Position numbers and translations under genes: made by a program. The notes beneath the pieces are model-generated. The model was not told the origin of the DNA, did no database searches, and was given only the letters and a program-made list of their open reading frames with translations. 64,000 bases of DNA from Mangrovivirga cuniculi. Its GTDB lineage: Bacteria; Bacteroidota; Bacteroidia; Cytophagales; Cyclobacteriaceae. The stretch spans positions 4,575,001 through 4,639,000 of the forward strand of contig NZ_CP028923.1 in assembly GCF_005166025.1 (NCBI RefSeq), given 5' to 3'. Positions 44,720-56,097 of the stretch are shown here, piece by piece. The number at the start of each line of letters is the position of its first letter. The first letter of the stretch is position 1.

Positions 44720-46162
44720 GTGGAATATATTCGAATTAAGGAATTGCTGGACCAGCCAAAAACAGGGGAAACTGTTACAGTGAAAGGCTGGGTTAAAACC
44801 AGAAGAGGAAGTAAGCAGGTCAACTTTATTGCACTTAATGATGGCTCAACTATTCACAACCTTCAAATAGTTGCAGAAACTGAAAAGTTCGGTGAAGAAG
44901 TGATCAAAAAAATAACCACCGGGGCATGCCTTTCAGTAACCGGAGAAGTGGTAGAATCAAAAGGATCAGGACAGGCAATTGAGATCCTGGGAGAAAAAAT
45001 AGCGGTACTCGGAGAATCAGACCCGGAGAAGTTCCCTCTACAACCTAAAAAGCATTCACTGGAATTCTTAAGAGAAAAAGCTCACTTAAGAGTCAGAACT
45101 ACAACTTTTGGTGCGATCTACAGGATCAGACATGCAATGATCTTTGCTGTTCATAAATTCTTTAATGACAGAGGGTTTTTTAATGTCCATACTCCGATCT
45201 TAACATCTTCTGATGCTGAAGGAGCGGGTGAAATGTTTAGAGTAACTACGCTGGATCCTAAAAACCCACCACTTACAGAAGATGGGAAAGTCGACTGGAG
45301 AGAAGACTTTTTTGAGAAACAAGCTAACTTGACGGTTTCCGGTCAGCTGGAAGGAGAGTTGTCTGCATTGGCTCTGGGTAATATTTATACTTTTGGACCT
45401 ACATTCAGAGCAGAAAATTCGAATACTACCAGGCACCTGGCTGAATTCTGGATGATCGAGCCTGAAATGGCATTTCATGATCTAAAAGACAATGCTGAGC
45501 TTGCTGAGGATTTCCTCAAATACCTGGTTAATTATGCTCTTGAGAATTGCGAGGATGATCTGAACTTCCTTGCGAAAAGAGAGGAAGACGAGAATAAAAA
45601 CAAACCTGCAAATGAACGCCCTGCTTTAAGTCTTCTTGAAAGGCTTAAAATGGTAAGAGATAATGATTTTGCATTCTGCACATATACTGAAGCGATTGAT
45701 ATCCTGAAAAATTCTAAACCAAATAAAAAGAAAAAATTCAATTATCCGGTTGATGAATGGGGTGTTGACATGCAGTCAGAACATGAAAAATACCTTGTTG
45801 AGAAACATTTCAAGAAACCGGTTATCGTCACAGACTACCCTAAAGATATCAAAGCCTTTTATATGAGGGTAAACGACGATAACAAGACCGTAGCAGCAAT
45901 GGATATTTTATTCCCCGGAATTGGTGAGATCGTTGGCGGCAGCCAGAGAGAAGAAAGAATGGATGTTCTTACCAGCAGAATGAAGGAGTTTAATATCGAA
46001 GAAGAGCATATGCAGTGGTACCTAGACACAAGAAGATTTGGCTCATGTGTTCACAGTGGTTTCGGCCTGGGATTTGAGAGAATGATGCTGTTCGTAACAG
46101 GTATGACAAATATCAGAGATGTAATTCCATTCCCTAGAACTCCGGGAAATTGTGAGTTCTAA
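44720..46162 (+). CDS. asnS: Asparaginyl-tRNA synthetase
   Basis: Class II synthetase charging tRNA-Asn. 480 residues. N-terminal OB-fold (about 10-105: [20 protein letters not shown]), then the catalytic domain with motif 2 around [21 protein letters not shown] and motif 3 [12 protein letters not shown]. The AsnRS-specific pattern (rather than AspRS: full aspS is at 1-1270) is clear from the motif 2 region and length. The start codon is GTG at 44720, giving the usual [10 protein letters not shown]. Ends before a terminator at 46186. Confidence 0.96.
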   Translation: MEYIRIKELLDQPKTGETVTVKGWVKTRRGSKQVNFIALNDGSTIHNLQIVAETEKFGEEVIKKITTGACLSVTGEVVESKGSGQAIEILGEKIAVLGESDPEKFPLQPKKHSLEFLREKAHLRVRTTTFGAIYRIRHAMIFAVHKFFNDRGFFNVHTPILTSSDAEGAGEMFRVTTLDPKNPPLTEDGKVDWREDFFEKQANLTVSGQLEGELSALALGNIYTFGPTFRAENSNTTRHLAEFWMIEPEMAFHDLKDNAELAEDFLKYLVNYALENCEDDLNFLAKREEDENKNKPANERPALSLLERLKMVRDNDFAFCTYTEAIDILKNSKPNKKKKFNYPVDEWGVDMQSEHEKYLVEKHFKKPVIVTDYPKDIKAFYMRVNDDNKTVAAMDILFPGIGEIVGGSQREERMDVLTSRMKEFNIEEEHMQWYLDTRRFGSCVHSGFGLGFERMMLFVTGMTNIRDVIPFPRTPGNCEF

Positions 46163-46185
46163 AATGAGATGCAAACAAACTATAT

Positions 46186-46217
46186 AAAGCTAAGGAGGAA
46201 ACTTCTTAGCTTTTTTT
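46186..46217. terminator. Terminator between asnS and nnr
   Basis: Stem AAAGCTAAG / CTTAGCTTT (46186-46194 and 46205-46213) followed by a run of seven T on the plus strand. Confidence 0.75.
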
Positions 46218-47706
46218 ATCTCATTTCTACATGTCTGAATGCGTCCGGAAGATAATCGATAATATCCGTTGCAGTCATTGATATGCACCCAAGGTCCTCA
46301 GCTGCTTCATCACCTGCAAGGCCATGTATAAAAACCCCTACTATTGCAGCCCATTTAGATGAATAGCCCTGCCCCAGTAAGGCAGTGATAATTCCAGTTA
46401 GTGCATCGCCACTACCACCTGTTGCCATACCCGGATTACCCGTTGAATTAAAGTAAACACTCCCTTCGGTATCAAAAACTGCAGTATACGCTCCTTTTAA
46501 TACAATTATTACCTTATGTTTTTTTGCATATTCCCTGGCCATCTCCAGCCGCTTAAATGAGTCCTCAGCTTCGCCGGCAAGCCGGCTAAATTCTTTTGGA
46601 TGAGGAGTAAATATAGTTCCTTCGGGAACATGCTTAAGTATATCAGGACGTGATGATATCATATTAAGACCATCAGCATCAATTACAGCGGGAACCTCAA
46701 GTTGTTTGATCCACTTTCTCAAGGCCATTTCTGTCTGGTCCTCTGTCCCTAATCCGGGACCAATTCCCACGGCATCCATCCCTTTAAAATTAGCTTCCTC
46801 AACATGATAGTCCTGAAAAGTTGATACCATGGCCATTGCCTCCGGAACGGCAGTCTGAATTATATTTTCACCAACAGCTGGAACATAGCAGGTAAGTAAC
46901 CCGGCACCTGATCTTAGTGCTGCTCTTGCTGCAATGATACAGGCTCCCATCTTCCCGGAAGACCCGCATATCAACATAGATCTACCCATATTTCCTTTAT
47001 GAGAAAATTTAGCAGGCTTTTTCAGGTAAGACCTGACATCTTCCAAAGTCACCATGTGAATTCTTGAGTCAGTATGATCAATAAAGTTCTGATCCAGACC
47101 TATATCAACGACATGCCAGTCACCAACAAATTTTTCATTCTCAGCCATGAAAAAAGCTAGCTTTGGGAGTTGAAAAGAAACTGTGTGTGTAGCCTCTACT
47201 ACATGCTCTCCATCAACCGGATTATCTGCATAAACTCCTGAGGGAATATCAATGGAAACTACCTGGCCGGCAAACTGGTTGATCTCTTTTACGATTTTAG
47301 CATATCGTCCTTCTATGGGCCTGTCTAAACCTGATCCAAATAATGCATCTATAAGTACTCCTGTCTCAATAGAACCCAGAGAATCATCTACTACCTTTCG
47401 TTCTATGCCTTCCGGTAAACGGTGAAAGTTTATATTAAAATCTTCACTACCTTCATCAGAGGTTGTATAAACCTTTACTTCATACCCATTTCGCTTTAAT
47501 ATTCTAGCTACTGCGAGGCCATCTCCACCATTATTTCCCTTACCTGAAACAACATGAACTTTACATTTGCCGGGAAATTCTCCAATAAACCATTTTGAAA
47601 ATGACGCTGAAGCTCTTTCCATGAGATCGATCGATTCGATGGGTTCGTTTTCTATGGTGTGTTTATCAGCGTCCCGTATTTGCGAGGAAGACAATATTTT
47701 TATCAT
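46216..47706 (-). CDS. nnr: Bifunctional NAD(P)H-hydrate repair enzyme
   Basis: 496 residues. N-terminal YjeF_N epimerase domain (about 1-215, with GKGNNGGDGLAVARILKRNG and the IDIPSGVYADNP stretch) interconverts R and S NAD(P)HX; C-terminal ADP-dependent dehydratase of ribokinase-like fold (about 225-490, with KMGACIIAARAALRSGAGL, DADGLNMI, FTPHPKEFSRL, and GNPGMATGGSGDALTG holding the catalytic Asp) regenerates NAD(P)H. Both active-site regions are complete. Monocistronic or followed by the kinase gene region in the same direction. Confidence 0.95.
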   Translation of the reverse strand: MIKILSSSQIRDADKHTIENEPIESIDLMERASASFSKWFIGEFPGKCKVHVVSGKGNNGGDGLAVARILKRNGYEVKVYTTSDEGSEDFNINFHRLPEGIERKVVDDSLGSIETGVLIDALFGSGLDRPIEGRYAKIVKEINQFAGQVVSIDIPSGVYADNPVDGEHVVEATHTVSFQLPKLAFFMAENEKFVGDWHVVDIGLDQNFIDHTDSRIHMVTLEDVRSYLKKPAKFSHKGNMGRSMLICGSSGKMGACIIAARAALRSGAGLLTCYVPAVGENIIQTAVPEAMAMVSTFQDYHVEEANFKGMDAVGIGPGLGTEDQTEMALRKWIKQLEVPAVIDADGLNMISSRPDILKHVPEGTIFTPHPKEFSRLAGEAEDSFKRLEMAREYAKKHKVIIVLKGAYTAVFDTEGSVYFNSTGNPGMATGGSGDALTGIITALLGQGYSSKWAAIVGVFIHGLAGDEAAEDLGCISMTATDIIDYLPDAFRHVEMR

Positions 47707-47753
47707 GAAGTAGCAGTTTTCAGAAAGTTAATCAAAAAGATCTATCTATAAAA

Positions 47754-49715
47754 CTAGCTATTATGCTGGAATCGAAGATAAAATTCCGACCCCACACCCT
47801 TCTCACTTTGCACCTCAATCCTTCCATTCATCGCTTCTGCCTGAAGCTTTACCATGTAGAGACCCATTCCTTTACCTTCAACATTAGTAGTAAACCGCTG
47901 GTAGAGCCCAAAAATCTTTGACCTTACTACATCCATATCCATACCAATTGCATTATCAATTATATCGACACCTAGCTCTCCCCCTTCTATTCCAACATTA
48001 ATTTCTACACGGATTTTTCTGTTCGCATCTCGATACTTTAAAGAATTGTTGATCAAATTTTGAATAATACTTTTAAAATATGCCGGAATCAGATTCCATT
48101 TAATTCCATCGGGTACATTAACGATAAGCTCTCCATTAACACTAACAAATTCCTTTTTGAATGGCTCAACTAAATTTAAAATGAATTCTTTGATATCAAT
48201 TTCCTCATATGCTTTTCCGGCACCTTTCCGAATAGATAATATCTGGTTAAGATCCTGAACTATCTGATCCAGACTCTTTGCTTCTCCCCTTATATGGCCC
48301 AGAATTTTTTCCTGCTCACTTTTTTCCTGTCCGTTCAAAATTTGGATAAGTCCAATCATCCTTGCTATGGGAGACCGGAGATTATGAGCAGTAATAAATG
48401 CATATTGCTCCAATTGATCATTTTGAGTTCTAAGCTCATTATTTGCACCCGTAAGAGCCCTGGTTCTTTTTTGAACCTTTTCCTCTAAATCTCTGTTTTG
48501 CTGTTCTATCTTTTTATTTTGATCAATTATTAATTCTCTTGAATTGATTAATTGTTGATTAGTCGTTCTTAATTCAGTCCTGATCTTTTGAGAACGATAA
48601 AGAATGAAAGCCAGAACAACAGATAAACCCAAAAATATCCACGTATATATTGTCTGTCTTCGTGCAGCTGCATCCTTGAGTTCAGCCAGTTCCAGTAATC
48701 TTTGATTCTCCTCAGCTTGATTAGCTAGATCAAAGCCCATTTGCAATGCCTGAATTTCTCTTTCCCGATTAGTTCTACTGTTTACTGTTAGTAGTTCAAC
48801 ATATTTCTTAAAATATTCATCAGACCTGTCTTCTAACCCTTTACTTTCAAAAAACTCGGCAAGCAATTTATAGATATCCTCTGTGTAATTATACAAATTC
48901 ATTTCCTCAGCCTCTTTTTCAATCGACCGAAGTAAAATAAAAGCACTATCCATATCTCCCGTATTCATATATGCTTTAGCAGCTGCAAGCTTAACAAATA
49001 CTCTGGCCAGGGTTTCACCTGAGGAATCTACCTTAACTCTGTATTTTTCATATAAGTCAATAACCTCATTGTTGTTACCCAGTTTTAAATTTGCATTCAT
49101 TAGATAACTTGCTGAAAACAGCTCGTTATTATGTTTGCCAAATTCAATATTTATCTCATGCGCTTCTTGAATATACTGTAGCCCTTTTTCAATTTCACCT
49201 AAATTTATGAGGCAATCGCCAATGTGTCCTAATGAAAGAGATCTCTTGCTTTTATCAGCGGATCCTATTTGATCCAGGGCTTTTTGATAATATTCAATTG
49301 CCTTAGTGTAATAACCGAGACTTTTATAAACCAAACCTGCATTAGAGTAGACCACTCTTTTTGCATTTTGATCTTGGATCTCATCCAATAAAGCTAAACC
49401 CTGATGAGTCAGTAAAACAGCTCTTTTATAATCACCGGTTTCCGTAGCAGATATCGCCATATAGCCTTTGATGATTATTATTTCTTCATTATTCCCGATC
49501 TCATTAAGGTAATCAATAAGAATTTCCCCTAATAAAAACGCGCTATCAGGATCTGTATGCAGATAGTCACTGGTGAGAGACTTATATATAGGATAATTAA
49601 TTTCATTGATTACAAGAGTTGTGTCACCCTGTGCTATTACAGAGCTTATCATAGCATTTATAAAAAGAAATATAAAAATTAGCCTCTTAATATATGAATT
49701 GATTTTTTCTGACAC
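47754..49715 (-). CDS. TPR-containing membrane histidine kinase
   Basis: About 650 residues. A hydrophobic signal segment (KRLIFIFLFINAMISSVIAQ), TPR repeats in the periplasmic half (e.g. SLGHIGDCLINLGEIEKGL), one membrane helix (IYTWIFLGLSVVLAFIL), coiled coil, HisKA (FITAHNLRSPIARMIGL) and HATPase_c (NLINNSLKY; G2 GKGMGLYMVK). Two active-site oddities: Asn follows the phospho-His, and the G1 box reads DNAIG in place of DNGIG. The open frame goes up to 49847 but passes into the leuB terminator, so a GTG at 49715 is the likeliest start; this is uncertain. No response regulator adjacent. Confidence 0.85.
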   Translation of the reverse strand: MSEKINSYIKRLIFIFLFINAMISSVIAQGDTTLVINEINYPIYKSLTSDYLHTDPDSAFLLGEILIDYLNEIGNNEEIIIIKGYMAISATETGDYKRAVLLTHQGLALLDEIQDQNAKRVVYSNAGLVYKSLGYYTKAIEYYQKALDQIGSADKSKRSLSLGHIGDCLINLGEIEKGLQYIQEAHEINIEFGKHNNELFSASYLMNANLKLGNNNEVIDLYEKYRVKVDSSGETLARVFVKLAAAKAYMNTGDMDSAFILLRSIEKEAEEMNLYNYTEDIYKLLAEFFESKGLEDRSDEYFKKYVELLTVNSRTNREREIQALQMGFDLANQAEENQRLLELAELKDAAARRQTIYTWIFLGLSVVLAFILYRSQKIRTELRTTNQQLINSRELIIDQNKKIEQQNRDLEEKVQKRTRALTGANNELRTQNDQLEQYAFITAHNLRSPIARMIGLIQILNGQEKSEQEKILGHIRGEAKSLDQIVQDLNQILSIRKGAGKAYEEIDIKEFILNLVEPFKKEFVSVNGELIVNVPDGIKWNLIPAYFKSIIQNLINNSLKYRDANRKIRVEINVGIEGGELGVDIIDNAIGMDMDVVRSKIFGLYQRFTTNVEGKGMGLYMVKLQAEAMNGRIEVQSEKGVGSEFYLRFQHNS

Positions 49716-49832
49716 TCCTTTTGTAATATTATAAAAAGTTAAAAATAAGGCTTTTATATATGTATGTTCAACCTCGAGTAATATTTTAACATAATTACTA
49801 CTTTTTAGAGTATATTTTGTTTTAAATAAAAA

Positions 49833-49861
49833 AAACCGGAAAAGCAAAAGCTATTCCGGCG
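49833..49861 (-). terminator. Terminator of the leu operon
   Basis: Stem CCGGAA...AGC-AAAA-GCT...TTCCGG (49836-49859) followed on the minus strand by eight T, 25 bases after the leuB stop. Confidence 0.8.
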
Positions 49862-49884
49862 CAATCAACTAAGAATTAATATAA

Positions 49885-50970
49885 CTAAACTTTTTCTTTC
49901 TCCAGAATTTTACCAGCAATATAATCGCCAACCTCATTTGTTGTACTGGGGTTGGATTTAAATAAATCTTCTGTTCCTACTCCTTCATTAAGGGAATCCT
50001 GAACTGCTTGCCTAATTAAACTAGCTTCTTCCACCATGTCAAAAGAAGTTTCCAGCATCATGGCAGCAGATAATATTGTTGCTATCGGATTGGCAATATT
50101 TTTACCTTTGGCCTGAGGATATGACCCATGAACCGGCTCATATAATGCAGAGCTATCTCCAACAGATGCACTTGGTAACAAACCAAGAGACCCGCCTATT
50201 ACAGAGGCCTCATCTGATAATATATCACCAAACATATTTTCGGTCAGTAATACATCAAATGAAGAAGGATTTAGGATTAACTGCATTGCTGCATTATCAA
50301 CAAATAAATAATCCAGTTCAACATCTGCATATTCCCTTTGGTGAAGATCTTTGACCTCATCTCTCCATAGTCTTGAAGTAGCCAAAACGTTTGCTTTGTC
50401 TACCAGTGTAACTTTATTCTTCCTCTTTCTGGCAGCTTCAAATGCTTTTATAGCTATTCGTCTAATCTCTTGCCTTGAATATAAACTTGCATCAAATGCC
50501 TCCAGGTCATTTTCACTTCGACCACTGGGCTTGCCAAAATATATCCCTCCGGTAAGCTCTCTGAAAATCACAAGATCTGTACCTGCAATTCGCTCATGCT
50601 TTAGTGGAGACGAGTCCAGCAATGCTTCATATGCAGTTACTGGCCGTATATTAGCATAAAGCCCAAGGGCTTTTCTCATTCTTAACAATCCCTGTTCCGG
50701 CCTAACCTTAGCATTTGGATCATTGTCATATTTCGGATCACCAATAGCCCCGAATAATATTGCATCTGAATTCAAACACAGACTATGAGTTTCTACCGGG
50801 TAAGGGTCTCCTGTTTCACCTATTGCTGCAGCCCCGACAAACCCTTTACTGAATTGAAAATTATGCCCCCATATTTTACCTACAGCCTTAAGTACTTTTA
50901 TTGCTTCATCACAAACTTCAGGGCCTATTCCATCACCTGCTAATACGGCAATTTTTTTTGTCTCACTCAT
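49885..50970 (-). CDS. leuB: 3-isopropylmalate dehydrogenase
   Basis: Oxidative decarboxylation of 3-isopropylmalate with NAD in leucine synthesis. 361 residues. Family marks: [20 protein letters not shown], the arginine loop [42 protein letters not shown] (active-site Lys) and [20 protein letters not shown] (metal-binding Asp). Last gene of leuACDB, with its start overlapping the leuD stop by four bases. Confidence 0.97.
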   Translation of the reverse strand: MSETKKIAVLAGDGIGPEVCDEAIKVLKAVGKIWGHNFQFSKGFVGAAAIGETGDPYPVETHSLCLNSDAILFGAIGDPKYDNDPNAKVRPEQGLLRMRKALGLYANIRPVTAYEALLDSSPLKHERIAGTDLVIFRELTGGIYFGKPSGRSENDLEAFDASLYSRQEIRRIAIKAFEAARKRKNKVTLVDKANVLATSRLWRDEVKDLHQREYADVELDYLFVDNAAMQLILNPSSFDVLLTENMFGDILSDEASVIGGSLGLLPSASVGDSSALYEPVHGSYPQAKGKNIANPIATILSAAMMLETSFDMVEEASLIRQAVQDSLNEGVGTEDLFKSNPSTTNEVGDYIAGKILEKEKV

Positions 50971-51563
50971 GAAAATCTTACTCTTTGTTTTTCGAAGTCT
51001 ATTATTTCATTTTTAAGGGTAAGGATATAATCTATATCATCGAACCCATTTATCAGACACTTCTTTTTATAATCGCTCACTTCAAAATTTTCTGACAAAT
51101 CTAAAGAATTGAGGGTAACCTTTTGCTCAGGTAAATCTACTGTAATTGCTGTTTCCGGGTCTTTTTCTATTTCAGCAAAAATTTTACTCAAAAATTGCTC
51201 GCTGACCTGTACAGGTAAAAGCCCATTATTTAACGCATTACTTTTAAATATATCAGCAAAAAAAGAAGAAATCACTACTCTGAATCCATAATCATAAAGA
51301 GCCCAGGCAGCGTGTTCACGACTCGAACCGCTGCCAAAATTTTTGCCGGCAACAAGAATCTCCCCCTGGTATTTATTATTGTTCAGTACAAAGTCTTTCT
51401 TAGGAGATCCATCACTTTCATATCTCCAGTCTCTGAACAAATTATCTCCAAATCCCTCTCTGGATGTTGCCTTGAGAAATCTTGCAGGTATTATCTGATC
51501 TGTATCTACATTATCCTCCGGTAAAGGAACCGCTGTCGATTTAATTATTGATATTTTTTGCAT
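50967..51563 (-). CDS. leuD: 3-isopropylmalate dehydratase small subunit
   Basis: 198 residues, bacterial long type. Signatures: [38 protein letters not shown] (substrate-binding loop), and [15 protein letters not shown]. Swivel domain that joins LeuC to form isopropylmalate isomerase. Sits 14 bases after leuC and overlaps leuB by four bases. Confidence 0.97.
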   Translation of the reverse strand: MQKISIIKSTAVPLPEDNVDTDQIIPARFLKATSREGFGDNLFRDWRYESDGSPKKDFVLNNNKYQGEILVAGKNFGSGSSREHAAWALYDYGFRVVISSFFADIFKSNALNNGLLPVQVSEQFLSKIFAEIEKDPETAITVDLPEQKVTLNSLDLSENFEVSDYKKKCLINGFDDIDYILTLKNEIIDFEKQRVRFS

Positions 51564-51577
51564 GTCAAATGAATTAA

Positions 51578-52969
51578 TTATTCAGCAATAGATATAAATC
51601 CATTGATAGCAGTTGCTGCGGCAGTCAATGGACTAGCTAATAAAGTCCTTGCTCCGGGTCCTTGTCTACCTTCAAAATTTCTATTGCTGGTTGAAACACA
51701 ATACTCTCCTTGTGGAACTTTATCCTCATTCATTCCCAGGCACGCTGAACAACCGGGTTCTCTCAGTTCGAACCCGGCTTCAGAAAATATTTTATCTATA
51801 CCTTCCGCCTTAGCCTGAAGCTCTACCTGTTTTGATCCAGGAATAAACAATGCAGTAATATTTTCCGCTTTTTTCTTACCTTTAACGTAATTGGCTACCA
51901 ACCTCAGATCTTCAATCCGACTATTCGTACAACTTCCAATAAAAACATAATTAACAGGCTTTCCGAGTAATTTTTCTCCCGTCTGTAGCCCCATGTAGCT
52001 TAAAGATTTGGCAAGGCTTTTTTTCGCATTTTCATCATTAAGATCGCTTTCTGCAGGAACCAAATCATCAATTTTAATACCCATTCCAGGGTTAGTTCCA
52101 TAGGTGATCATCGGCTCAATGTCTGCTGCATCAAAAATATATTCTGAATCAAAATCAGCATCCGAATCACTTTTCAATTGAGACCAGTCTTCAACTGCCC
52201 TTTCAAAATCCTCTCCCGCAGGAGCAAACTCTCTACCTTTTACGTACTCAAAAGTCGTTTCATCCGGAGCGATCATTCCTCCTCTGGCCCCCATCTCAAT
52301 ACTCATATTGCAGATAGTCATTCTTGCTTCCATACTTAGACTCTCGATTGCTGAGCCAGCGTACTCCACAAAAAAACCTGTTCCTCCAGAAGAAGAAATT
52401 TTGCTGATGATATATAATATAATGTCTTTTGAAAGTACACCATTCTTTAATTTACCGTTAACCACTATGCGCATGGTCTTCGGCTTTTTTTGTAACAAGC
52501 ACTGAGTGGCAAAAACCTGCTCAACTTCGGAGGTTCCGATACCAAAAGCAATAGAACCAAAAGCACCGTGAGTACTCGTATGACTATCGCCACAAACAAT
52601 TGTCATTCCTGGTTGAGTGATACCTAATTCAGGCCCAATAACATGAACAATACCCTGGTAAGGATGTCCGAGACCATAAAGTTCAATACCGTGATTTTTA
52701 CAATTTTCAGAAAGTTTTTCGACTTGCTTACGACTTAATGCTTCCCTGATAGGCAGGTGCTGATCTTTAGTAGGTACATTATGATCAGCTGTCGCAACAG
52801 TATTTTCGGGCCTGAATACTTTAAGTCCCCTCTTTTCTATGCCAGAAAAAGCCTGCGGACTTGTCACTTCATGAATCAGGTGTTTGTCAATGTATAAAAG
52901 ATCTGTTGATGGGGATACCTTATGCACAACATGACGTTCCCACACCTTTTCAAAAAGGGTTTTTCCCAT
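51578..52969 (-). CDS. leuC: 3-isopropylmalate dehydratase large subunit
   Basis: 463 residues, aconitase family, converting 2- to 3-isopropylmalate. The [4Fe-4S] cysteines lie in [13 protein letters not shown] and [13 protein letters not shown]; other marks are [27 protein letters not shown] and the final [14 protein letters not shown]. Ten bases after leuA, same operon. Confidence 0.97.
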   Translation of the reverse strand: MGKTLFEKVWERHVVHKVSPSTDLLYIDKHLIHEVTSPQAFSGIEKRGLKVFRPENTVATADHNVPTKDQHLPIREALSRKQVEKLSENCKNHGIELYGLGHPYQGIVHVIGPELGITQPGMTIVCGDSHTSTHGAFGSIAFGIGTSEVEQVFATQCLLQKKPKTMRIVVNGKLKNGVLSKDIILYIISKISSSGGTGFFVEYAGSAIESLSMEARMTICNMSIEMGARGGMIAPDETTFEYVKGREFAPAGEDFERAVEDWSQLKSDSDADFDSEYIFDAADIEPMITYGTNPGMGIKIDDLVPAESDLNDENAKKSLAKSLSYMGLQTGEKLLGKPVNYVFIGSCTNSRIEDLRLVANYVKGKKKAENITALFIPGSKQVELQAKAEGIDKIFSEAGFELREPGCSACLGMNEDKVPQGEYCVSTSNRNFEGRQGPGARTLLASPLTAAATAINGFISIAE

Positions 52970-52979
52970 TAGTCTAATC

Positions 52980-54143
52980 TTATTTATTTATAATTTTTGT
53001 TTCAGTTTTTGCAAGGATATGCAGATGCTCATCGTCTATTTGTTTATTCTGATCTGCCATATTTAAAAATTCTACATACAGAACTTCAAGTTCGTCTTTT
53101 TCAAAAATATATCCCAGTTTTTCAAGTCTGTGTTTAAGCGCATGACGCCCACTGCGTGCGGTTAATACAATGTTTGAATCCCCAGCACCGACATCCTCCG
53201 GATCGATGATCTCATAATTTTCTTTATTTTTCAAAAACCCATCCTGGTGTATTCCCGATGAGTGCGCAAATGCATTTGCACCAACAATTGCCTTATTCGG
53301 CTGAACAGGCATATTCATCAACCTGGAAACCATATTACTCATCGGAGTAATCATTTTAGGATTTACATTGGTTTCAAAATCAAGGTGCGGATGACTTTTT
53401 AGGATCATTACGATTTCTTCCAAAGATGTATTTCCAGCCCGTTCTCCAATACCATTCATTGTTACCTCTACCTGCCTGGCACCGTTTTGAATTCCTGACA
53501 CCGTATTTGCGGTGGCAAGCCCCAGGTCATTATGACAATGAACAGATATAATTGCTTTATGAATATTAGAAACGTTTTCAAAAAGAAACTTGATCTTCTG
53601 ACCAAACACATCAGGAAGATTATACCCTGTGGTATCAGGAATATTAACTACTGTTGCTCCCGCTGCTATTGCCGCCTCAACCATCTGCGCCAGGTACTGG
53701 AGGTTTGCTCTACCTGCATCTTCGCAATAAAACTCGACATCCTCAACGAATTTCTTTGCGTATTTAACTGCAGAAACTCCCTGTTCAAGAACTTTCTCCC
53801 TGCTAGATTTGAATTTATGCTGAATATGAATATCAGAAGCTCCGATACCCGTATGTATTCTGGGACGTTTGGCGAATTTCAGTGCCTGTGCAGCAAGGTT
53901 TATATCCATTACTTTTGCCCTTGTCAGAGCACAAATTACTGGATCTGTCACTGCCCTGGATATTTCTACCACTGAATTAAAATCGCCGGGACTACTAACC
54001 GGAAACCCGGCTTCAATTACATCAACCCCCAACTTTTCAAGCCCTTTTGCTACCTCTACCTTTTCTGTTGTATTTAACTGACAGCCCGGGACTTGCTCAC
54101 CATCCCGTAAGGTTGTGTCAAAAATTTGAATTTTTTCGCTCAT
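52980..54143 (-). CDS. leuA: 2-isopropylmalate synthase, short form without regulatory domain
   Basis: Condenses acetyl-CoA with 2-oxoisovalerate, the first step of leucine synthesis. 387 residues: TIM barrel with [13 protein letters not shown], metal-binding [13 protein letters not shown] and [14 protein letters not shown], and the linker region with [13 protein letters not shown]. It stops after the linker; the C-terminal leucine-binding domain (about 130 residues in the 510-520-residue form) is absent, with no frameshift or remnant downstream. Feedback inhibition by leucine at that domain is therefore not expected. First gene of leuACDB, 54144-54377 upstream. Confidence 0.94.
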   Translation of the reverse strand: MSEKIQIFDTTLRDGEQVPGCQLNTTEKVEVAKGLEKLGVDVIEAGFPVSSPGDFNSVVEISRAVTDPVICALTRAKVMDINLAAQALKFAKRPRIHTGIGASDIHIQHKFKSSREKVLEQGVSAVKYAKKFVEDVEFYCEDAGRANLQYLAQMVEAAIAAGATVVNIPDTTGYNLPDVFGQKIKFLFENVSNIHKAIISVHCHNDLGLATANTVSGIQNGARQVEVTMNGIGERAGNTSLEEIVMILKSHPHLDFETNVNPKMITPMSNMVSRLMNMPVQPNKAIVGANAFAHSSGIHQDGFLKNKENYEIIDPEDVGAGDSNIVLTARSGRHALKHRLEKLGYIFEKDELEVLYVEFLNMADQNKQIDDEHLHILAKTETKIINK

Positions 54144-54324
54144 GATTTTCCGATTTGCCCATTAATAACCCTAAAAAATATCTTTCTTTCTCGTTGTTAG
54201 AAATGATTAGGTAACCACAAATAATACAATTCAAATATGGTCTCCAAATAGAATTGAAAAATTAAATAATAGGTTGAAATCGGAAATCAATATTGACAAA
54301 TAATCAAAAAATAGGCGGTATTTT

Positions 54325-54372
54325 AAAAATTTTTCACTTACAACCGTTAGCTAGTGAAACTAACAAGTGTAT
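54325..54372 (-). terminator. Terminator of nuoABCD
   Basis: Nested hairpin on the minus strand: outer CACTT/AAGTG and inner GTTAG/CTAAC (54335-54369), followed by AAAAATTTTTAAAA, six bases after the nuoD stop. It separates nuo from leu. Confidence 0.55.
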
Positions 54373-54377
54373 GTTAA

Positions 54378-55601
54378 TTATCGATCAACTTCTCCAAGTA
54401 CAAAATCAAGTGAACCAACTATAGCAATCAAATCAGCTATGTAAGCTCCCTTCGAAATTTCAGATAAAACTGAAAGGTTGGAATAACAGCAAGACCGGAC
54501 TTTACAACGGAAAGGGACATCACTTTTACCATCTGCTCTGAAATAAAAACCTAATTCACCTTTCGGATTCTCAGCTCTCATATAAAGATCCTGTGCTTTC
54601 GGACGAATTTTCTTTGGTACCATCGCCCAGGCATCAAAATCCCTCGTTCTCCGATGATCTTTTTTGAGTTTATCCAGGCATTGAGTAATAATTTCTATAG
54701 ACTGTTTACATTCTTCCAGCCTTACCCACATTCTGTCCCAGCAATCTCCCTGAGTTCCCATTGCTCCTTTGCCGATCGGCACCTCAAAATCAATTTCAGG
54801 ATAGACCGAATAACCATCGACTTTCCGGAGATCATGCTTTAAACCGGAGGCTCTTAGCAGTGGCCCGGTGACACCAAAATTAATAGCAGTATCAATTGAC
54901 ATCACCCCAACTTTAGCGGTTCTTCCGACAAATATCTTATTGTTGATAATCAGTTTTTCAAGCTCTTCAAGTTTTGGTTTCAAATACCCTATAAGTTCAA
55001 AGCATCTTTCTTCAAAACCAACGGGAAGATCATAATACAAACCTCCTACCCATTGATAATTATATAATAACCGGGCACCGCTAATCCACTCAAACATTCT
55101 CAGAATAATTTCCCGGTCACGCATCAACCAAAAAAAAGCAGTCATCGCACCGATATCCATGCCATAAGTGCCCATCGCGATAAAATGAGAAGCCAGGCGG
55201 TTGAGTTCAGCTGTGAGCACCCTGATATATTCTATCCTCTTTGGAAGTTGACCTTCCAGACCTAAAAGCTTTTCGACCCCCATTACATATGCATGCTCAT
55301 TATTCATAGCAGCAACATAATCCAGGCGATCAACGTACGGAATGATCTGGTTATAAGGGAGCGCTTCAGCATGTTTCTCAAAACATCGGTGAAGAAACCC
55401 TAAATGAGGAACTACATCTTTGACAATTTCACCGTCAGTCAGAACCTCCAGTCTTAATACTCCATGAGTACTCGGATGGTGTGGTCCGATATTAATTATC
55501 ATCTCCTCACGCTTGAGGTCTTCCTCCTTATATTTTCCGGGTGATGACCTTTTCAGGTTCTCAGGATGAAATTTATACTGCAGGGTTTTCTCTGTCATCA
55601 T
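54378..55601 (-). CDS. nuoD: NADH-quinone oxidoreductase subunit D
   Basis: 407 residues; 49-kDa-type subunit of complex I, forming the quinone cavity with NuoB. Marks: [18 protein letters not shown], the E-x-x-x-x-x-RHR-type region near [34 protein letters not shown], and C-terminal [20 protein letters not shown]. Start overlaps nuoC by 29 bases. Last nuo gene here; nuoE onward do not follow. Confidence 0.97.
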   Translation of the reverse strand: MMTEKTLQYKFHPENLKRSSPGKYKEEDLKREEMIINIGPHHPSTHGVLRLEVLTDGEIVKDVVPHLGFLHRCFEKHAEALPYNQIIPYVDRLDYVAAMNNEHAYVMGVEKLLGLEGQLPKRIEYIRVLTAELNRLASHFIAMGTYGMDIGAMTAFFWLMRDREIILRMFEWISGARLLYNYQWVGGLYYDLPVGFEERCFELIGYLKPKLEELEKLIINNKIFVGRTAKVGVMSIDTAINFGVTGPLLRASGLKHDLRKVDGYSVYPEIDFEVPIGKGAMGTQGDCWDRMWVRLEECKQSIEIITQCLDKLKKDHRRTRDFDAWAMVPKKIRPKAQDLYMRAENPKGELGFYFRADGKSDVPFRCKVRSCCYSNLSVLSEISKGAYIADLIAIVGSLDFVLGEVDR

Positions 55602-56097
55602 AAGGTACTTTTACTCCATGATATTTTTCCATATCCACGTAATCTTTACGAAGCGGATGTCCTTCCCAATCCTCCGGCATGAGAATTCTTCGTAAATCAG
55701 GGTGATTTTCAAATTTTAATCCGAATAAATCAAAAACCTCCCTCTCATGCCAGTCAGCTGTTTGCCAAATATTTGTTACGGAAGGAACTGTAGGGTAATT
55801 ATCCTCATTTAGATCCCGGGACGCTTCAACTTTTAACATTAGCTGATGTCCATAAGGAATTGAATATAGATTATAAACCACCTCCAGAGTACCTGCTTCA
55901 GGACCGTTATCAATCCCGGTCAGACAGGAAAGCGAATCAAAATAAAGGTTGTTATTTATATTGCATTCCCTGCAAACATCAAAGATTTTATCCTTAGCGA
56001 CTTTAATGCCCTGTGGAGATGAGTTTTCTATTTTCTCAATAATAACCTCTTCTCCAAACTTATTGAGCAACAACAAATATATTTGCTGGAATTCCAT
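55573..56097 (-). CDS. nuoC: NADH-quinone oxidoreductase subunit C
   Basis: 174 residues; 30-kDa-type peripheral subunit. Family end motif is present: [20 protein letters not shown] followed by [17 protein letters not shown]. Separate from NuoD, unlike the fused NuoCD of enterobacteria. Shares one base with nuoB and overlaps nuoD. Confidence 0.96.
   Translation of the reverse strand: MEFQQIYLLLLNKFGEEVIIEKIENSSPQGIKVAKDKIFDVCRECNINNNLYFDSLSCLTGIDNGPEAGTLEVVYNLYSIPYGHQLMLKVEASRDLNEDNYPTVPSVTNIWQTADWHEREVFDLFGLKFENHPDLRRILMPEDWEGHPLRKDYVDMEKYHGVKVPYDDRENPAV

Noticed and set aside
49716-49847. Longer N-terminus for the TPR histidine kinase
   Set aside because: It overlaps the leuB terminator and would put about 44 extra residues before the signal segment.
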